A stretch of DNA of 64,000 nt from Zoogloea sp035335645 (GTDB lineage: Bacteria; Pseudomonadota; Gammaproteobacteria; Burkholderiales; Rhodocyclaceae), in assembly GCA_035335645.1 (NCBI GenBank), contig DAOQMM010000006.1, forward strand, positions 1-64,000. Reading direction: 5' to 3'. The notes under the pieces are model-generated. The model saw only the letters and a list, made by a program, of their open reading frames with translations. It searched no databases and was not told the DNA's origin. This document shows positions 35,995-44,734 of the stretch, one piece after another. The position numbers and the translations under genes are program-made. How positions within the stretch are numbered: the first letter of the stretch is position 1; every line of letters begins with the position of its first letter.

Positions 35995-36022
35995 AAAAAA
36001 GGGGAGACGCGGACGTCTCCCC
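35995..36022 (-). terminator. Rho-independent terminator of nosZ
   Basis: Arms GGGGAGAC (36001-36008) and GTCTCCCC (36015-36022) with a 6-base loop, followed on the minus strand by TTTTTT. It lies 33 bp after the nosZ stop, so nosZ is a separate unit from nosR. Confidence 0.93.
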
Positions 36023-36054
36023 AAGCTCTCTTCGTCAATCGAGCGGTCGTGGTG

Positions 36055-38001
36055 TCACTTCTCCACGAACATGCGGGTCCGCATCTCCAGGTGCAGGGCG
36101 TGGCAGAAGTGGGTGCAGTAGCACCAGTACACGCCCGGTTTGTCGGCCTTGAAGGTGACGGACTTGGTTTCCTGCGGGTTCACGATGAAGTTGATGTCGT
36201 ACTTGGGAATCGCGAAGCCGTGGGTGAGGTCTTCCACCTTGTCCAGGTTGGTGAGGATGAGGGTGACCTCGTCGCCCTTCTTCACCTTGAACTCGCGCAG
36301 GCTGTAGGCCGGGGCCTGGGAGACCAGGCGCACGGTGACCCTGTTGCCGTTGCGGGTGACACCGGAATCTTTCGGGTCCTTGGTGGCGTTGGGGAAGTCG
36401 TCCACGTTGTAGACCTGCCGGGTCTTGATCTTGTCGCGCTTGACGATGATGAAGTCGTGGGGCTCGGGATAGACCGGGTGGTCGGCCAGGAGCTTCATCT
36501 TCTCGCCGCGGATGTCGATGAGCTGCTCGTTTTCGGGGTGCAGCGGGCCGACGGGCAGGAAGCGGTCCTTGGAGAACTTGCAGCCCACGCCCAGAAACTG
36601 GCCGTCAGCCTCCTTGGTTTCGGACATGGACGCGTTGATGTGGCCGGGTTGGTAATGCACGTCCACGCGATCCACCACGTACTTGGCGTTCTTGTCGCCG
36701 GCGTAGAACTTGATGGCCTGGTCGATGTTCCACTTGACCACCTGGGAATCCAGGAAGAGCGTGGTGAAGCCGTTGCCGCGGCCGTCGAAGGCGGTGTGCA
36801 GGGGGCCGAGGCCCAGTTCCACTTCGGCGACGATGGCCTTCTTGAGGTCGTCCAGCGTGCCGTCGAAGTAGGCCAGCACCTGGCTCAGCTCAATGACGGT
36901 GGCGGTGGGGGACAGCTTGCCGGAGCAGATGAAGTACTTGCCGTCCGGGCTGGCATTGACGCCGTGGGGGTTCTTGGGCACCGGCACGTAGCACGTGAGG
37001 GCGGTCTTCGGATCCGGGTTGGCGGCGCGGGTGCCGTCCACCACGGGCACCTTGCTGTCGCCGATGGTGCTGGCCTTGCCGGCCTTGATGGCGGCCTCGA
37101 TGCGCTCGATGTGGAAGAACACGCAGGCGTCGCGCTCGGCGGACATCATGTCCTCGTAATGGGCGCCGCCTTCGGTGTTGTACTGGTTGGAGGCGGCCAG
37201 CTTGCCGTCGAAGGACGAGGCCACCAGGTCCATGTTGCCGTCCACCCGGCACTGCCAGCGCACTTCCATGGTTTCTGCGTCGATGCAGGTGAACAGGCAG
37301 TGGTACTTGGTGGCGTCGTCCTCGTCGCGCCCGTCGTTGGGCTGCGGCACGTGGAATTCGTTGCCGCAGAAGACGCGGGTGGTGTGGTTGATGGCCTGAT
37401 CGACCGGGTCGCGCTTGTCCGGGAAGATGCCGTGGAAGCCCTGGATGTTCGGGATCTCGGTGATCTTGTCGCACTCGAAGGTGTCGCCCTTGATACGCGC
37501 CAGGCGACCGTGGATCTTGTCGTTCACCCAGAAGTACTTGCCGTCGTAGGTGCCGTCGGTGTACGAACCGTGTACGTGGTGGGTGTCGCCGGTCTTGTAC
37601 TTGAGGCTGCCGTCGGCCCTGGTGCCGATGACGGCCTTGGATTCGTTGGTGATGCCCCAGCCGCTCATGCAGTCGATGTTGAAGACCGGCACGCGCTTGA
37701 TCTCACGGCCGGAGGGCAGACCGAGGATGCGGACTTCGCCGGAGTGACCGCCGGACCACACGCCGTAATAGCTGTCGAGCTGGCCGGGGGCCGGGTGGAT
37801 GGGCAGCTCACCGCCTTCTGCGGCCTTGGCGGCGGGCGCCGGGGCTGCGGGGGCGGCGGTCGGCGCGGCCTCCTGCTTGCAGGCGGACAGGCCGACGGAC
37901 AGGCCGGCGCCGGCGAGACCGGCGAGGGCGGCGGTGTTCAGGAATTTGCGGCGGCCCGGTACGAGGTCCTGGTCGTCTTGAGGATGGTGTTCGGTGCTCA
38001 T
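36055..38001 (-). CDS. nosZ: Nitrous oxide reductase NosZ (Tat-exported, with a lipobox-like motif)
   Basis: 648 residues. It reduces N2O to N2 in the periplasm. The signal has a twin Arg (GRRKFLNTAALAGLAG, RR at 17-18), the Tat-dependent clade I type. The CuZ propeller holds DTHHVHGSYTDG; the C-terminal CuA domain carries C629-x3-C633-x3-H637-x2-M640 in CTHFCHALHLEM, where the usual Trp of CxWFC is His. Unusually the signal ends LSAC (38-41), a good lipobox, followed by an Ala/Pro-rich tether to about residue 66, so this NosZ may be lipidated. I chose the ATG at 38001 with GGAG 7 bp upstream. Monocistronic, with its own class II Fnr/Dnr promoter and terminator. Confidence 0.96.
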   Translation of the reverse strand: MSTEHHPQDDQDLVPGRRKFLNTAALAGLAGAGLSVGLSACKQEAAPTAAPAAPAPAAKAAEGGELPIHPAPGQLDSYYGVWSGGHSGEVRILGLPSGREIKRVPVFNIDCMSGWGITNESKAVIGTRADGSLKYKTGDTHHVHGSYTDGTYDGKYFWVNDKIHGRLARIKGDTFECDKITEIPNIQGFHGIFPDKRDPVDQAINHTTRVFCGNEFHVPQPNDGRDEDDATKYHCLFTCIDAETMEVRWQCRVDGNMDLVASSFDGKLAASNQYNTEGGAHYEDMMSAERDACVFFHIERIEAAIKAGKASTIGDSKVPVVDGTRAANPDPKTALTCYVPVPKNPHGVNASPDGKYFICSGKLSPTATVIELSQVLAYFDGTLDDLKKAIVAEVELGLGPLHTAFDGRGNGFTTLFLDSQVVKWNIDQAIKFYAGDKNAKYVVDRVDVHYQPGHINASMSETKEADGQFLGVGCKFSKDRFLPVGPLHPENEQLIDIRGEKMKLLADHPVYPEPHDFIIVKRDKIKTRQVYNVDDFPNATKDPKDSGVTRNGNRVTVRLVSQAPAYSLREFKVKKGDEVTLILTNLDKVEDLTHGFAIPKYDINFIVNPQETKSVTFKADKPGVYWCYCTHFCHALHLEMRTRMFVEK

Positions 38002-38061
38002 CGTTGGTCTCCGTGTGTCCCTTAGCGAACGGGAAGGTCCGGGCCGCGGGTCCGGGCATCC

Positions 38062-38126
38062 CTGCGACAAGTTGTCGCAGCGGCACTCTAGGGGGGCCGG
38101 GGGCGAAAAAAATTGACCGTGGGCAA
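38062..38126 (-). promoter_or_regulatory. nosZ promoter: Fnr/Dnr-type activator site plus overlapping 19-bp operator
   Basis: TTGACcgtgGGCAA (38113-38126) resembles an Fnr/Dnr site. Read on the minus strand, TAGAGT (38090-38085) fits a -10 box, and a start near 38078 puts the site centre at -41.5, as in class II activation. The perfect palindrome CTGCGACAAGTTGTCGCAG (38062-38080) then covers about -2 to +17, a classic repressor position. The leader to the ATG is about 77 bases. The regulator of the palindrome is unknown. Confidence 0.65.
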
Positions 38127-38216
38127 GAATCGCCCCGCCGCAACAGATTTCCAGTGAGTATTAGAAGCAACTGATATTTCGACGCTTTTTTACCCGCGCA
38201 GCGGCGCACCCGGCGC

Positions 38217-38249
38217 AAAAAAGCCGCCGGCCCGGGTGGGCACGGCGGC
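38217..38249 (-). terminator. Rho-independent terminator of the FG-GAP metzincin-like gene
   Basis: On the minus strand GCCGCC and GGCGGC arms enclose a GC-rich loop and are followed by TTTTTT (A-run at 38217-38222 on the plus strand). It lies 36 bp after that gene's stop. Confidence 0.85.
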
Positions 38250-38284
38250 AACAGGGAGGTGCCAGAGGGAGATCGGCCAGTCGT

Positions 38285-41200
38285 TCAGCGCACTGGCACG
38301 ATGGTGTTGTGGATGCCGTCGTGGGCGATGACGCGGTAGCGGGGCGTGACGCCACCTTCCGCGGGCGGGAGCTGGAAGCGCGGTTCGCGCAGGCCGATGG
38401 CGAGGGTCTGCCAGCTCTTGCCGCCGTCCTCGCTGCTCTGCACGCTGTAGCTGACGAGGGGCCCGGCAACGGCCGTCCAGCTCAGGGTGGCGCCTTCGTC
38501 CAGGGCCTTGGACTTGAGCACGCTGATCTTGCCGAGCCTGGGCGGCTTGGCGGGGATGTCCCGCTCACCCAGCAGCGTGCCGAAGGCGCTGACGCGGACC
38601 TTGGCGGCCGTGGTCGAGAAGGGCACGACGGCGTCGATCAGGCCGGTCTGGTCGGCGCCGGCTTCCACATCGGAGTCGCGCCGGAAGGGCACGGCGTAGG
38701 CGGCCAGCACCTTGCCGCGGGCGTCGAGGAACTCGATGCGGGCGTCTTCCGGTCCGACGGGCGTGGCCAGGCCAGTGGGAATGCGGCTCATGGAGACGAG
38801 GCGGCCGGTCTGGCGGGTGAGATTGACCGTAGCCACCACCGAGAGCAGGTCGCCGCGCTGCATCGGGATGTCGTCGCCCACGGCGCGGGCGTTGGCAACG
38901 GGGGCTGCGGCAACTTCCCGGTAACCGATCACGGGCGTCGGTGGGGTGGCATAGGCGGCTGCAGGCGGTTCGGACGCGGGGGCGGTACTCGTCGCGGGCG
39001 AGGCTGTGCCGTCAATGATGGCCGGCGGCCGCGCGTGGCCGGTGACCGGCGCCGCGGCCAGCATGGGCGCGGCACGACGCGGAGCCGCCAGGACGGGCGC
39101 TGCCTTAGCACCAGTGATGGGCTCGGGCCGTTCGCCGACCTGGGCCATGGGCGGCAGGGCGGCTGAGGTCTTGAGCGCCTTGGGGGCCGGCGCACCGGCG
39201 GGCAGGGCGTTCTCGCCGGTGAGGCGGGCGCGGATGCCGTTGTAGGTGTAGAAGCTGATCCACTGGTTGCGGCAGTAGGTCATGACGTCGAACCACTGGG
39301 CGCCGGGCAGGGCCGCCATGGGAATGCCGTTGGCAGTGTCGCCCACGTCCAGGCCGGTCCAGGCGCCGTCGGGGCCGGAAATTGCGCCGTTGGTGAAGGG
39401 TTCGTGGCTGTCGTCGGCGGAGTCGCCGCAGCCCGAGCCGGGATGCAGGCGGCCGTAGGTGTGGCCCAGTTCATGACCGGTGTACCAGTCGCCGTAGGAG
39501 CCGTCGGTGTCCCAGCCGAAGCTGCCGCTCGGCGTGCCGGTGGGGCCGGAGGCGACGGCGGTGGGGTCGGCGCTGCCAGGGATGCTGGCAGCGCAGCCAC
39601 GCATGAAGCCGCCCCCATCGGCGACCAGCCCGAAGTAGTGGGTGCGCTTGTCGGTGCCGGCGGCCACGTCATTGGCGCGAAGCGTGGCGAGCTGGGCGTT
39701 GGCGTCGTTGCAGCTGAAGGGCCAGGCGGCGCTGGCATTGACGCTCGCGGTGCTCATGGTGAGGGTGGAGACGGGGTAGGCGCGGCCGAGCCAGGAGCGG
39801 ACCAGGGTGTAGTCCAGGGCGCGGGGGGATTTGACCGTGGCAGGCGTGCCGCTGCTGTAGCGGAGGCCCAGCACGCGGACCCGTAGTGGTGCGGCGGTGG
39901 CAAAGCTGACGCCCACCGGGCTGCTGTCGCAGTCCGCGCAGACGAGGGCCGCGCCCGGGGAGACACGCTGGACCGTGATCCGGAACTGGGTGGCACCGGC
40001 GCTGCGCAGGGCGGGAGGCACTTCGAAGTTGAGGCTGCTGGCCAGGTTCTCGCGCTTGGCACGCAGGTTGCCAGCCAGTGCCGGGTCGAGGGTGACCGTG
40101 TTGAGGGAGGTGATGCTGACCGGTGCGGCGCCCGTACGGGTGGCGGTGAGCACGCCGCGGACGGTGACCGCTGCGCCACCGTTGATGCTCACATAGGCGC
40201 GGGCGATGGTGCGTTTGTCGGCGACGAGGCCGACCTCCTGGGCCATGTTCTGCACGCTCTGGGTGATCTCCAGGCCATCGAGGGACAGTTCGCCAGGGCG
40301 TGGCAGGGTGGAACGCCAGGTGTGCACGTAGTTGGTGTTGGCGACGGCGTGGATGATGTCGGTCTTGCGGTCGCCGTTGAAGTCGCCGGTGAGCCACACG
40401 CCGTTGGGGATGGCGTAGCCGGCCCACGGGGAGAAGGTCTGCACGCGGTAGGTGCCGTCACCGTTGGACAGCCACTGGTGGGCGTAGCTGGTGTTGGCGA
40501 CAGCGTGGAAGATGTCGGCCTTGCCGTCGCCGTCGAGATCGGCGACACGCCATTCGCCATTGGGGATGCCGTAGCCGGCCCAGGGGCGGAAGCTGCGTAC
40601 GGTGAAGCCGCCGCTGCCGTTGGACAGCCAGGTGTTCACGTAGTCGGCGCCCGCGACAGCATGGATGAGGTCGGTCTTGCCGTCGCCATTCACGTCGCCG
40701 GTCATCCACTGGCCGTTGGGAATGCCATAGCCGGCCCAGGGGCGGAAGGTGCCCATGGTGTAGGTGCCGTCGCCGCGGGACATCCAGGTATGTACGTAAT
40801 CGGTGTTGGCCACCGCGTGGACGATGTCGGCCTTGCCGTCGCCGTTGAGGTCGGCGGTGAGCCACACGCCATTGGGGATGCCGTAGCCGGCCCAGGGACG
40901 GAAGCTCTTGACGGTGAAGGTGCCGTTGCCGTTGGAGAGCCAGGTATTCACATAATCGGCGCCTGCCACAGCGTGGATGAGGTCGGCCTTGCCGTCGCCA
41001 TTGACGTCGGCAATACGCCATTCTCCGTTGGGAATGCCGTAGCCGGCCCACGGGCGGAAGGTGCCCATGGTGTAAGTGCCGTCGCCGTTGGACATCCAGG
41101 TGTGCACGTAATCAGTGTTGGCGACGGCATGGACGATGTCGGCCTTGCCGTCGCCGTTGATGTCACCGGTGAGCCACACGCCGTTGGGGATGCCGTAGCC

Positions 41201-41491
41201 GGACCAGGGACGGAAGCTCTTGACGGTGTAGCTGCCATTGCCGTTGGACAGCCAGGTGTTCACGTAATCGGCGCCGGCCACCGCGTGGATGATGTCGGCC
41301 TTGCCGTCACCGTTTACGTCGGCCGACATCCACTGACCATTGGGAATGGCGTAGCCCGGCCAGGGGGCGAAGGTGCCGACCGCGAACTGGGCGGCCTGCA
41401 GGGAGGGGGTGAGTCCGGCAAAACCGGCAAAGGCTCCGGCCAGGGCGAGGGCGAGGCGGGAGCGGTGGCGTCTGTGGCGGCGAGTGTCCAT
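38285..41491 (-). CDS. Large secreted metzincin-like protein with seven FG-GAP repeats
   Basis: 1068 residues. A signal peptide (MDTRRHRRHRSRLALALAGAF, cleaved near LQAA) precedes seven 52-residue FG-GAP/VCBS repeats (about 41-392), each with W-x-x-A/G-D-x-N-G-D-G-K-x-D, a calcium-binding loop, and FRPWAGYGIPNG. Next comes a zinc protease-like domain with HELGHTYGRLH (HExxHxxGxxH metzincin pattern, near residue 668) and a Met-turn candidate WFDVMTYC. An Ala/Pro-rich linker leads to a C-terminal fibronectin-like domain (GATLSWTAVAGPLVSYSVQSSEDGGKSW). A surface or secreted protease is likely. Related proteins exist in other betaproteobacteria, but I know none characterised. Confidence 0.8.
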   Translation of the reverse strand: MDTRRHRRHRSRLALALAGAFAGFAGLTPSLQAAQFAVGTFAPWPGYAIPNGQWMSADVNGDGKADIIHAVAGADYVNTWLSNGNGSYTVKSFRPWSGYGIPNGVWLTGDINGDGKADIVHAVANTDYVHTWMSNGDGTYTMGTFRPWAGYGIPNGEWRIADVNGDGKADLIHAVAGADYVNTWLSNGNGTFTVKSFRPWAGYGIPNGVWLTADLNGDGKADIVHAVANTDYVHTWMSRGDGTYTMGTFRPWAGYGIPNGQWMTGDVNGDGKTDLIHAVAGADYVNTWLSNGSGGFTVRSFRPWAGYGIPNGEWRVADLDGDGKADIFHAVANTSYAHQWLSNGDGTYRVQTFSPWAGYAIPNGVWLTGDFNGDRKTDIIHAVANTNYVHTWRSTLPRPGELSLDGLEITQSVQNMAQEVGLVADKRTIARAYVSINGGAAVTVRGVLTATRTGAAPVSITSLNTVTLDPALAGNLRAKRENLASSLNFEVPPALRSAGATQFRITVQRVSPGAALVCADCDSSPVGVSFATAAPLRVRVLGLRYSSGTPATVKSPRALDYTLVRSWLGRAYPVSTLTMSTASVNASAAWPFSCNDANAQLATLRANDVAAGTDKRTHYFGLVADGGGFMRGCAASIPGSADPTAVASGPTGTPSGSFGWDTDGSYGDWYTGHELGHTYGRLHPGSGCGDSADDSHEPFTNGAISGPDGAWTGLDVGDTANGIPMAALPGAQWFDVMTYCRNQWISFYTYNGIRARLTGENALPAGAPAPKALKTSAALPPMAQVGERPEPITGAKAAPVLAAPRRAAPMLAAAPVTGHARPPAIIDGTASPATSTAPASEPPAAAYATPPTPVIGYREVAAAPVANARAVGDDIPMQRGDLLSVVATVNLTRQTGRLVSMSRIPTGLATPVGPEDARIEFLDARGKVLAAYAVPFRRDSDVEAGADQTGLIDAVVPFSTTAAKVRVSAFGTLLGERDIPAKPPRLGKISVLKSKALDEGATLSWTAVAGPLVSYSVQSSEDGGKSWQTLAIGLREPRFQLPPAEGGVTPRYRVIAHDGIHNTIVPVR
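40316..41371 (-). repeat. 156-bp coding tandem repeats (FG-GAP blades)
   Basis: Seven in-frame repeats of 52 codons. They alternate in type: ADYVNTWLSNG repeats (1, 3, 5) and TDYVHTWMSNGDGTYTMG-like repeats (2, 4, 6, 7), so the array grew by duplicating a 312-bp two-blade unit. Seven blades match the closed propeller of FG-GAP proteins such as integrins. Confidence 0.85.
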
Positions 41492-41775
41492 GGCGGTTCC
41501 CCTTCTGGAGTAAGGCGGCGGTGGGCCGCACGGTGGGCTCCGGGCGGCTGGCGATCACTTTAGGCTTAGTCGCATTTTGGGTCAGCGTCATATCACCAGG
41601 AATCGAGTGACATGCGTCACAAGGGCGTATCCCGGATGGGCCGCGCCCTGACGGGCTTACCAGGACGGGGCGTGCGCATGATCGGAGGCGGTCGGGCGCC
41701 GGCCCGCGGGCGCGCTTCGACGGGGACACGTGTCCGATCGGGCTGATGCGACGCGGGCGTTCCGCCGACGCCGGA

Positions 41776-42759
41776 TCAGCCGCGGACCGGAGTGCCGGCG
41801 CGCAGCAGCACCAGCAGGGCGCCGTCGCCGCCGTCGTGGGGGCGGGCCTGGCAGAAGGCGAGGATGTCCTCGCGCTGGGCGAGCCAGCCGCGGGAGAGGT
41901 GCTTGAGCACCGGGATGCGGCCGGGCGAGCCGTGGCCCTTGCCGTGGATGACGCGCAGGCAGCGCCGGCCGCGCAGCAGGGCGTCGGCGATGAAGCGGGC
42001 GAGGGCGGCGCGGGCCTCGTCGCGGGTGAGGCCGTGGAGGTCGAGCTCGCCCTGCACCACCCAGCGTCCGCGGCGCAGGTCGGTGAGGACGCGGCGGGGC
42101 AGGCCGCTGCGCAGGTAGGCAGCCTCGTCGCCCATGTCGAGGCGGTCCTCGAAGGTGAGCGGGGTTTCGAGGGCTTCGCGCAGGACTTCGCGTTCGTCCT
42201 CTTCCCGCTGCCGGGGATGCGGTGCCGGCAGCGGCCGGTCGAGGTCTGCCCGGTTGCTGCCCTTGAGAGGCGCCACGTCGCCGGCGACGGCGCGGAACAG
42301 GGCGGCCGGGTCGTGAAGCGTGTTCAGGTCGACGGGCGCGGGCGCTGCGTCGGTGTGCGGCGGGCTGCCCAGGCGCGTGTCGCGGCGCTGGTCGCTCAGG
42401 TCGGCGCGGTTGAAGTCGCGGATCGGGGCGATGTCGCCCAGGGCGGCCCGGAAGACGGCGGCCGGGTCGTTCTCATCCACGCGCGACGGGCGGCGCGGAG
42501 TGTCCGGCACGGTGGATTCCGGCGTCTTCGGGCGGGGCAGGGGCGCGGGCCGTGGGCGCGACAGGTCGGCGTAGTCCTCGGCCTTGAGCGGCCGGACGCG
42601 GCCGACTTCGCGGCGGAACAGGGCGGCGTCGGTGTCACTTGCCTGCGCCGGCGGGGCTGGCGCAGCCGGACGGCCAGGGACGGACGCGCTGCGGGCGCCA
42701 CCGGCGGTCTTGAGCGCCTTCAGGGCGTCCAGTCCGATGCGGGGTTTGTCCTTGGCCAT
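41776..42759 (-). CDS. Smr-domain protein with a triplicated N-terminal motif
   Basis: 327 residues. The C-terminal Smr domain is clear: GELDLHGLTRDEARAALARF and VIHGKGHGSPGRIPVLK, then DGGDGALLVLL. Smr proteins bind or cleave nucleic acids. Before it are three copies of a motif of about 30 residues joined by Pro-rich linkers: ALFRREVGRVRPLKAEDYADL, AVFRAALGDIAPIRDFNRADL and ALFRAVAGDVAPLKGSNRADL. Family members of this size normally carry one such motif (F-x-x-x-x-x-D-V-x-P-L). The start MAKDKPRIGLDALKAL has no competitors with family support. It is 73 bp from the trxB stop, same strand. Confidence 0.9.
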   Translation of the reverse strand: MAKDKPRIGLDALKALKTAGGARSASVPGRPAAPAPPAQASDTDAALFRREVGRVRPLKAEDYADLSRPRPAPLPRPKTPESTVPDTPRRPSRVDENDPAAVFRAALGDIAPIRDFNRADLSDQRRDTRLGSPPHTDAAPAPVDLNTLHDPAALFRAVAGDVAPLKGSNRADLDRPLPAPHPRQREEDEREVLREALETPLTFEDRLDMGDEAAYLRSGLPRRVLTDLRRGRWVVQGELDLHGLTRDEARAALARFIADALLRGRRCLRVIHGKGHGSPGRIPVLKHLSRGWLAQREDILAFCQARPHDGGDGALLVLLRAGTPVRG

Positions 42760-42832
42760 GGATGTCGATCGCGAGGGCGAAAGCACAACGGACCGGGCAG
42801 GCCGGTCCGTTGTGAAGGGCGCCGGTGCGCGT

Positions 42833-43792
42833 TCAGCCCGCCAGACCGAGACCGTCCAGGTAACGCTCGGCGTCCAGGGCGGCCATGCAGCCGGTGCCGG
42901 CGCTGGTGATGGCCTGGCGATAGACGTGGTCCTGCACGTCGCCCGCCGCGAACACGCCGGGCACGCTGGTGGCGGTGGCATTACCGTTGCGTCCGCCGTG
43001 GGTGACGATGTAGCCGCCTTCCATTTCGAGCTGGCCTTCGAAGATGTCGGTATTGGGCTTGTGGCCGATGGCGATGAACACGCCCTTCAGGGCGATGTCC
43101 CTGGCGGCGCCGCTGTTGACGTTGCGCACCCGCATGCCGGTGACGCCGCTGGCGTCGCCGAGGACTTCGTCCAGGGTGGAATCCAGTTCGAGGACGATCT
43201 TGCCGGCGGCGACCTTTTCGTAAACCTTGTCGATGAGGATGCGCTCGGCCTTGAACTTGTCGCGGCGATGTACGAGGGTGACCTTGCTGGCGATGTTGGC
43301 CAGATAGAGGGCCTCTTCGACTGCGGTGTTGCCGCCGCCGATCACGGCGACTTCCTGGTTCTTGTAGAAGAAGCCGTCGCAGGTGGCACAGGCCGACACG
43401 CCCTTGCCGGAGAAGGCCTCCTCGGAGGGCAGGCCCAGGTACTTGGCGGTGGCGCCGGTGGCGATGATGAGGGCGTCGCAGGTGTATTCGCCAGCGTCGC
43501 CCACCAGACGCATGGGCTTTTCCGCCAGGTAGGTGGTGTGAATGTGGTCGAACACCATCTCGGTGTTGAAGCGCAGGGCGTGCTTCTCGAAGCGGGCCAT
43601 GAGCTCGGGGCCCTGCACGCCGTCCGCGTCGGCCGGCCAGTTGTCCACTTCGGTGGTGGTCATGAGCTGGCCGCCCTGGGCGATGCCGGTGATCAGCACG
43701 GGCTTGAGGTTGGCACGGGCGGCATACACGGCCGCGCTGTAACCGGCCGGACCGGAACCGAGGATGAGGAGCTTGATGTGTCGGGTGGCCAT
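42833..43792 (-). CDS. trxB: Thioredoxin reductase
   Basis: 319 residues, the standard low-molecular-weight form. FAD motif LGSGPAGYSAAVYAARA near the N-terminus, NADPH motif GGGNTAVEEAL, redox-active CATC in SACATCDGFFY and the C-terminal GVFAAGDVQDHVYRQAITSAG. It transfers electrons from NADPH to thioredoxin in the cytoplasm. The ATG at 43792 (MATRHIKLLILGSGPAG) matches family starts. It is divergent from the crp/fnr-like gene; trxB next to ftsK is common in proteobacteria. Confidence 0.98.
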   Translation of the reverse strand: MATRHIKLLILGSGPAGYSAAVYAARANLKPVLITGIAQGGQLMTTTEVDNWPADADGVQGPELMARFEKHALRFNTEMVFDHIHTTYLAEKPMRLVGDAGEYTCDALIIATGATAKYLGLPSEEAFSGKGVSACATCDGFFYKNQEVAVIGGGNTAVEEALYLANIASKVTLVHRRDKFKAERILIDKVYEKVAAGKIVLELDSTLDEVLGDASGVTGMRVRNVNSGAARDIALKGVFIAIGHKPNTDIFEGQLEMEGGYIVTHGGRNGNATATSVPGVFAAGDVQDHVYRQAITSAGTGCMAALDAERYLDGLGLAG

Positions 43793-44009
43793 GGCGTGTC
43801 TCTCTCTGGTCTGAGCAAAGCCGGGATTATAAGTCGGGATGCCGGGTCGGGAGGCGCCCGCTCGAGCGGAGGCCCGCACCACGTCGAGATCCTGACGCAT
43901 CGGGCATGGCCATCGACGGATTCAAGTTTGATTTATACTCTGCCGTTAAGGTGTATGACTACTCCATCCGGGTCAGCACACCATTCCTTCATGCATTGGG
44001 AGAGGCTCC

Positions 44010-44681
44010 ATGTCCGTTAACAGCACCGTGTCCACCATTGCCCTGCGGACGTTTCCGATCTTTCAGGGGCTTGGCGACGACCGTCTGGCCGGCGTGGCCC
44101 GCTGTGCCATGATGCGCCGCGTGCCGCGGGGATCCGCCGTGGTGCACGAGGGGGATCGCACCGACTTCGTCTACTTCGTCCTGACCGGCAGCCTCAAGGT
44201 CATGGTGAGCGACGAGGACGGCCGCGAGGTGATCCTCAAGATCCTCGGCCAGGGCGAGATGTTCGGCGAGATGGGCGTGCTGGATGACAGTCCGCGCTCT
44301 GCGTCGGTGGTGGCGGTGTCGCCGTCGGATCTGGTGACGATTTCCAAGACCGACTTCAAGCGTCTCATGCAGGAAAACTTCGAGCTCGCCTGGCATGTGA
44401 TGTGCAACCTGGCCCATCGCCTGCGCGACGCCGATCGGAAGATCGAGAGCCTGGCGCTGATGGACGTGTACGGCCGCGTGGCGCGCCTGCTCCTGGAGAT
44501 GGCGGAAGAGGTGGATGGCGTCAAGGTCGTGCGCAAGAAAATCTCCAAGCAGGACATCGCCAAGATGATCGGTGCCTCCCGCGAAATGGTCAGCCGGGTG
44601 ATGAAGGATCTGGGTCTGCGCGGCCTGATCGAGGAGACGGACGGTGGTGTCATCCTGCGGGAGAAGATCTACGATTTGTGA
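44010..44681 (+). CDS. Crp/Fnr-family transcriptional regulator
   Basis: 223 residues. N-terminal cyclic-nucleotide-binding-like beta barrel (FIFQGLGDDRLAGVARC region, LKILGQGEMFGEMGVLDDSPRSASVVA) and C-terminal HTH (SKQDIAKMIGASREMVSRVMKDLGLRGLIEE). The barrel keeps GEMGVLDDSPRSASV, which resembles the cAMP-binding pocket, and lacks the N-terminal Cys cluster of Fnr. So it is Crp-like rather than an oxygen sensor and is not obviously the regulator of the Fnr-type sites in this window. A -10-like TATACT is at 43934-43939. Confidence 0.9.
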   Translation: MSVNSTVSTIALRTFPIFQGLGDDRLAGVARCAMMRRVPRGSAVVHEGDRTDFVYFVLTGSLKVMVSDEDGREVILKILGQGEMFGEMGVLDDSPRSASVVAVSPSDLVTISKTDFKRLMQENFELAWHVMCNLAHRLRDADRKIESLALMDVYGRVARLLLEMAEEVDGVKVVRKKISKQDIAKMIGASREMVSRVMKDLGLRGLIEETDGGVILREKIYDL

Positions 44682-44734
44682 ATGCCCCGCAAATCCCTCA
44701 CCGCGCTGATCGCTCGGCTTGCGGAGGAGGGGGC

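Noticed and set aside
35530..36024. Minus-strand frame of 164 codons with AKTLSTA heptads between nosZ and nosR
   Set aside because: Its only upstream start is a TTG inside the nosZ terminator stem, with no ribosome binding site. I keep it as a DNA repeat array, though expression from an internal start cannot be excluded.
44010..44681. The Crp/Fnr-family gene as the Fnr/Dnr regulator of the nos and cytochrome promoters
   Set aside because: It lacks the Fnr Cys cluster and its barrel looks Crp-like; nothing in the window links it to those sites.
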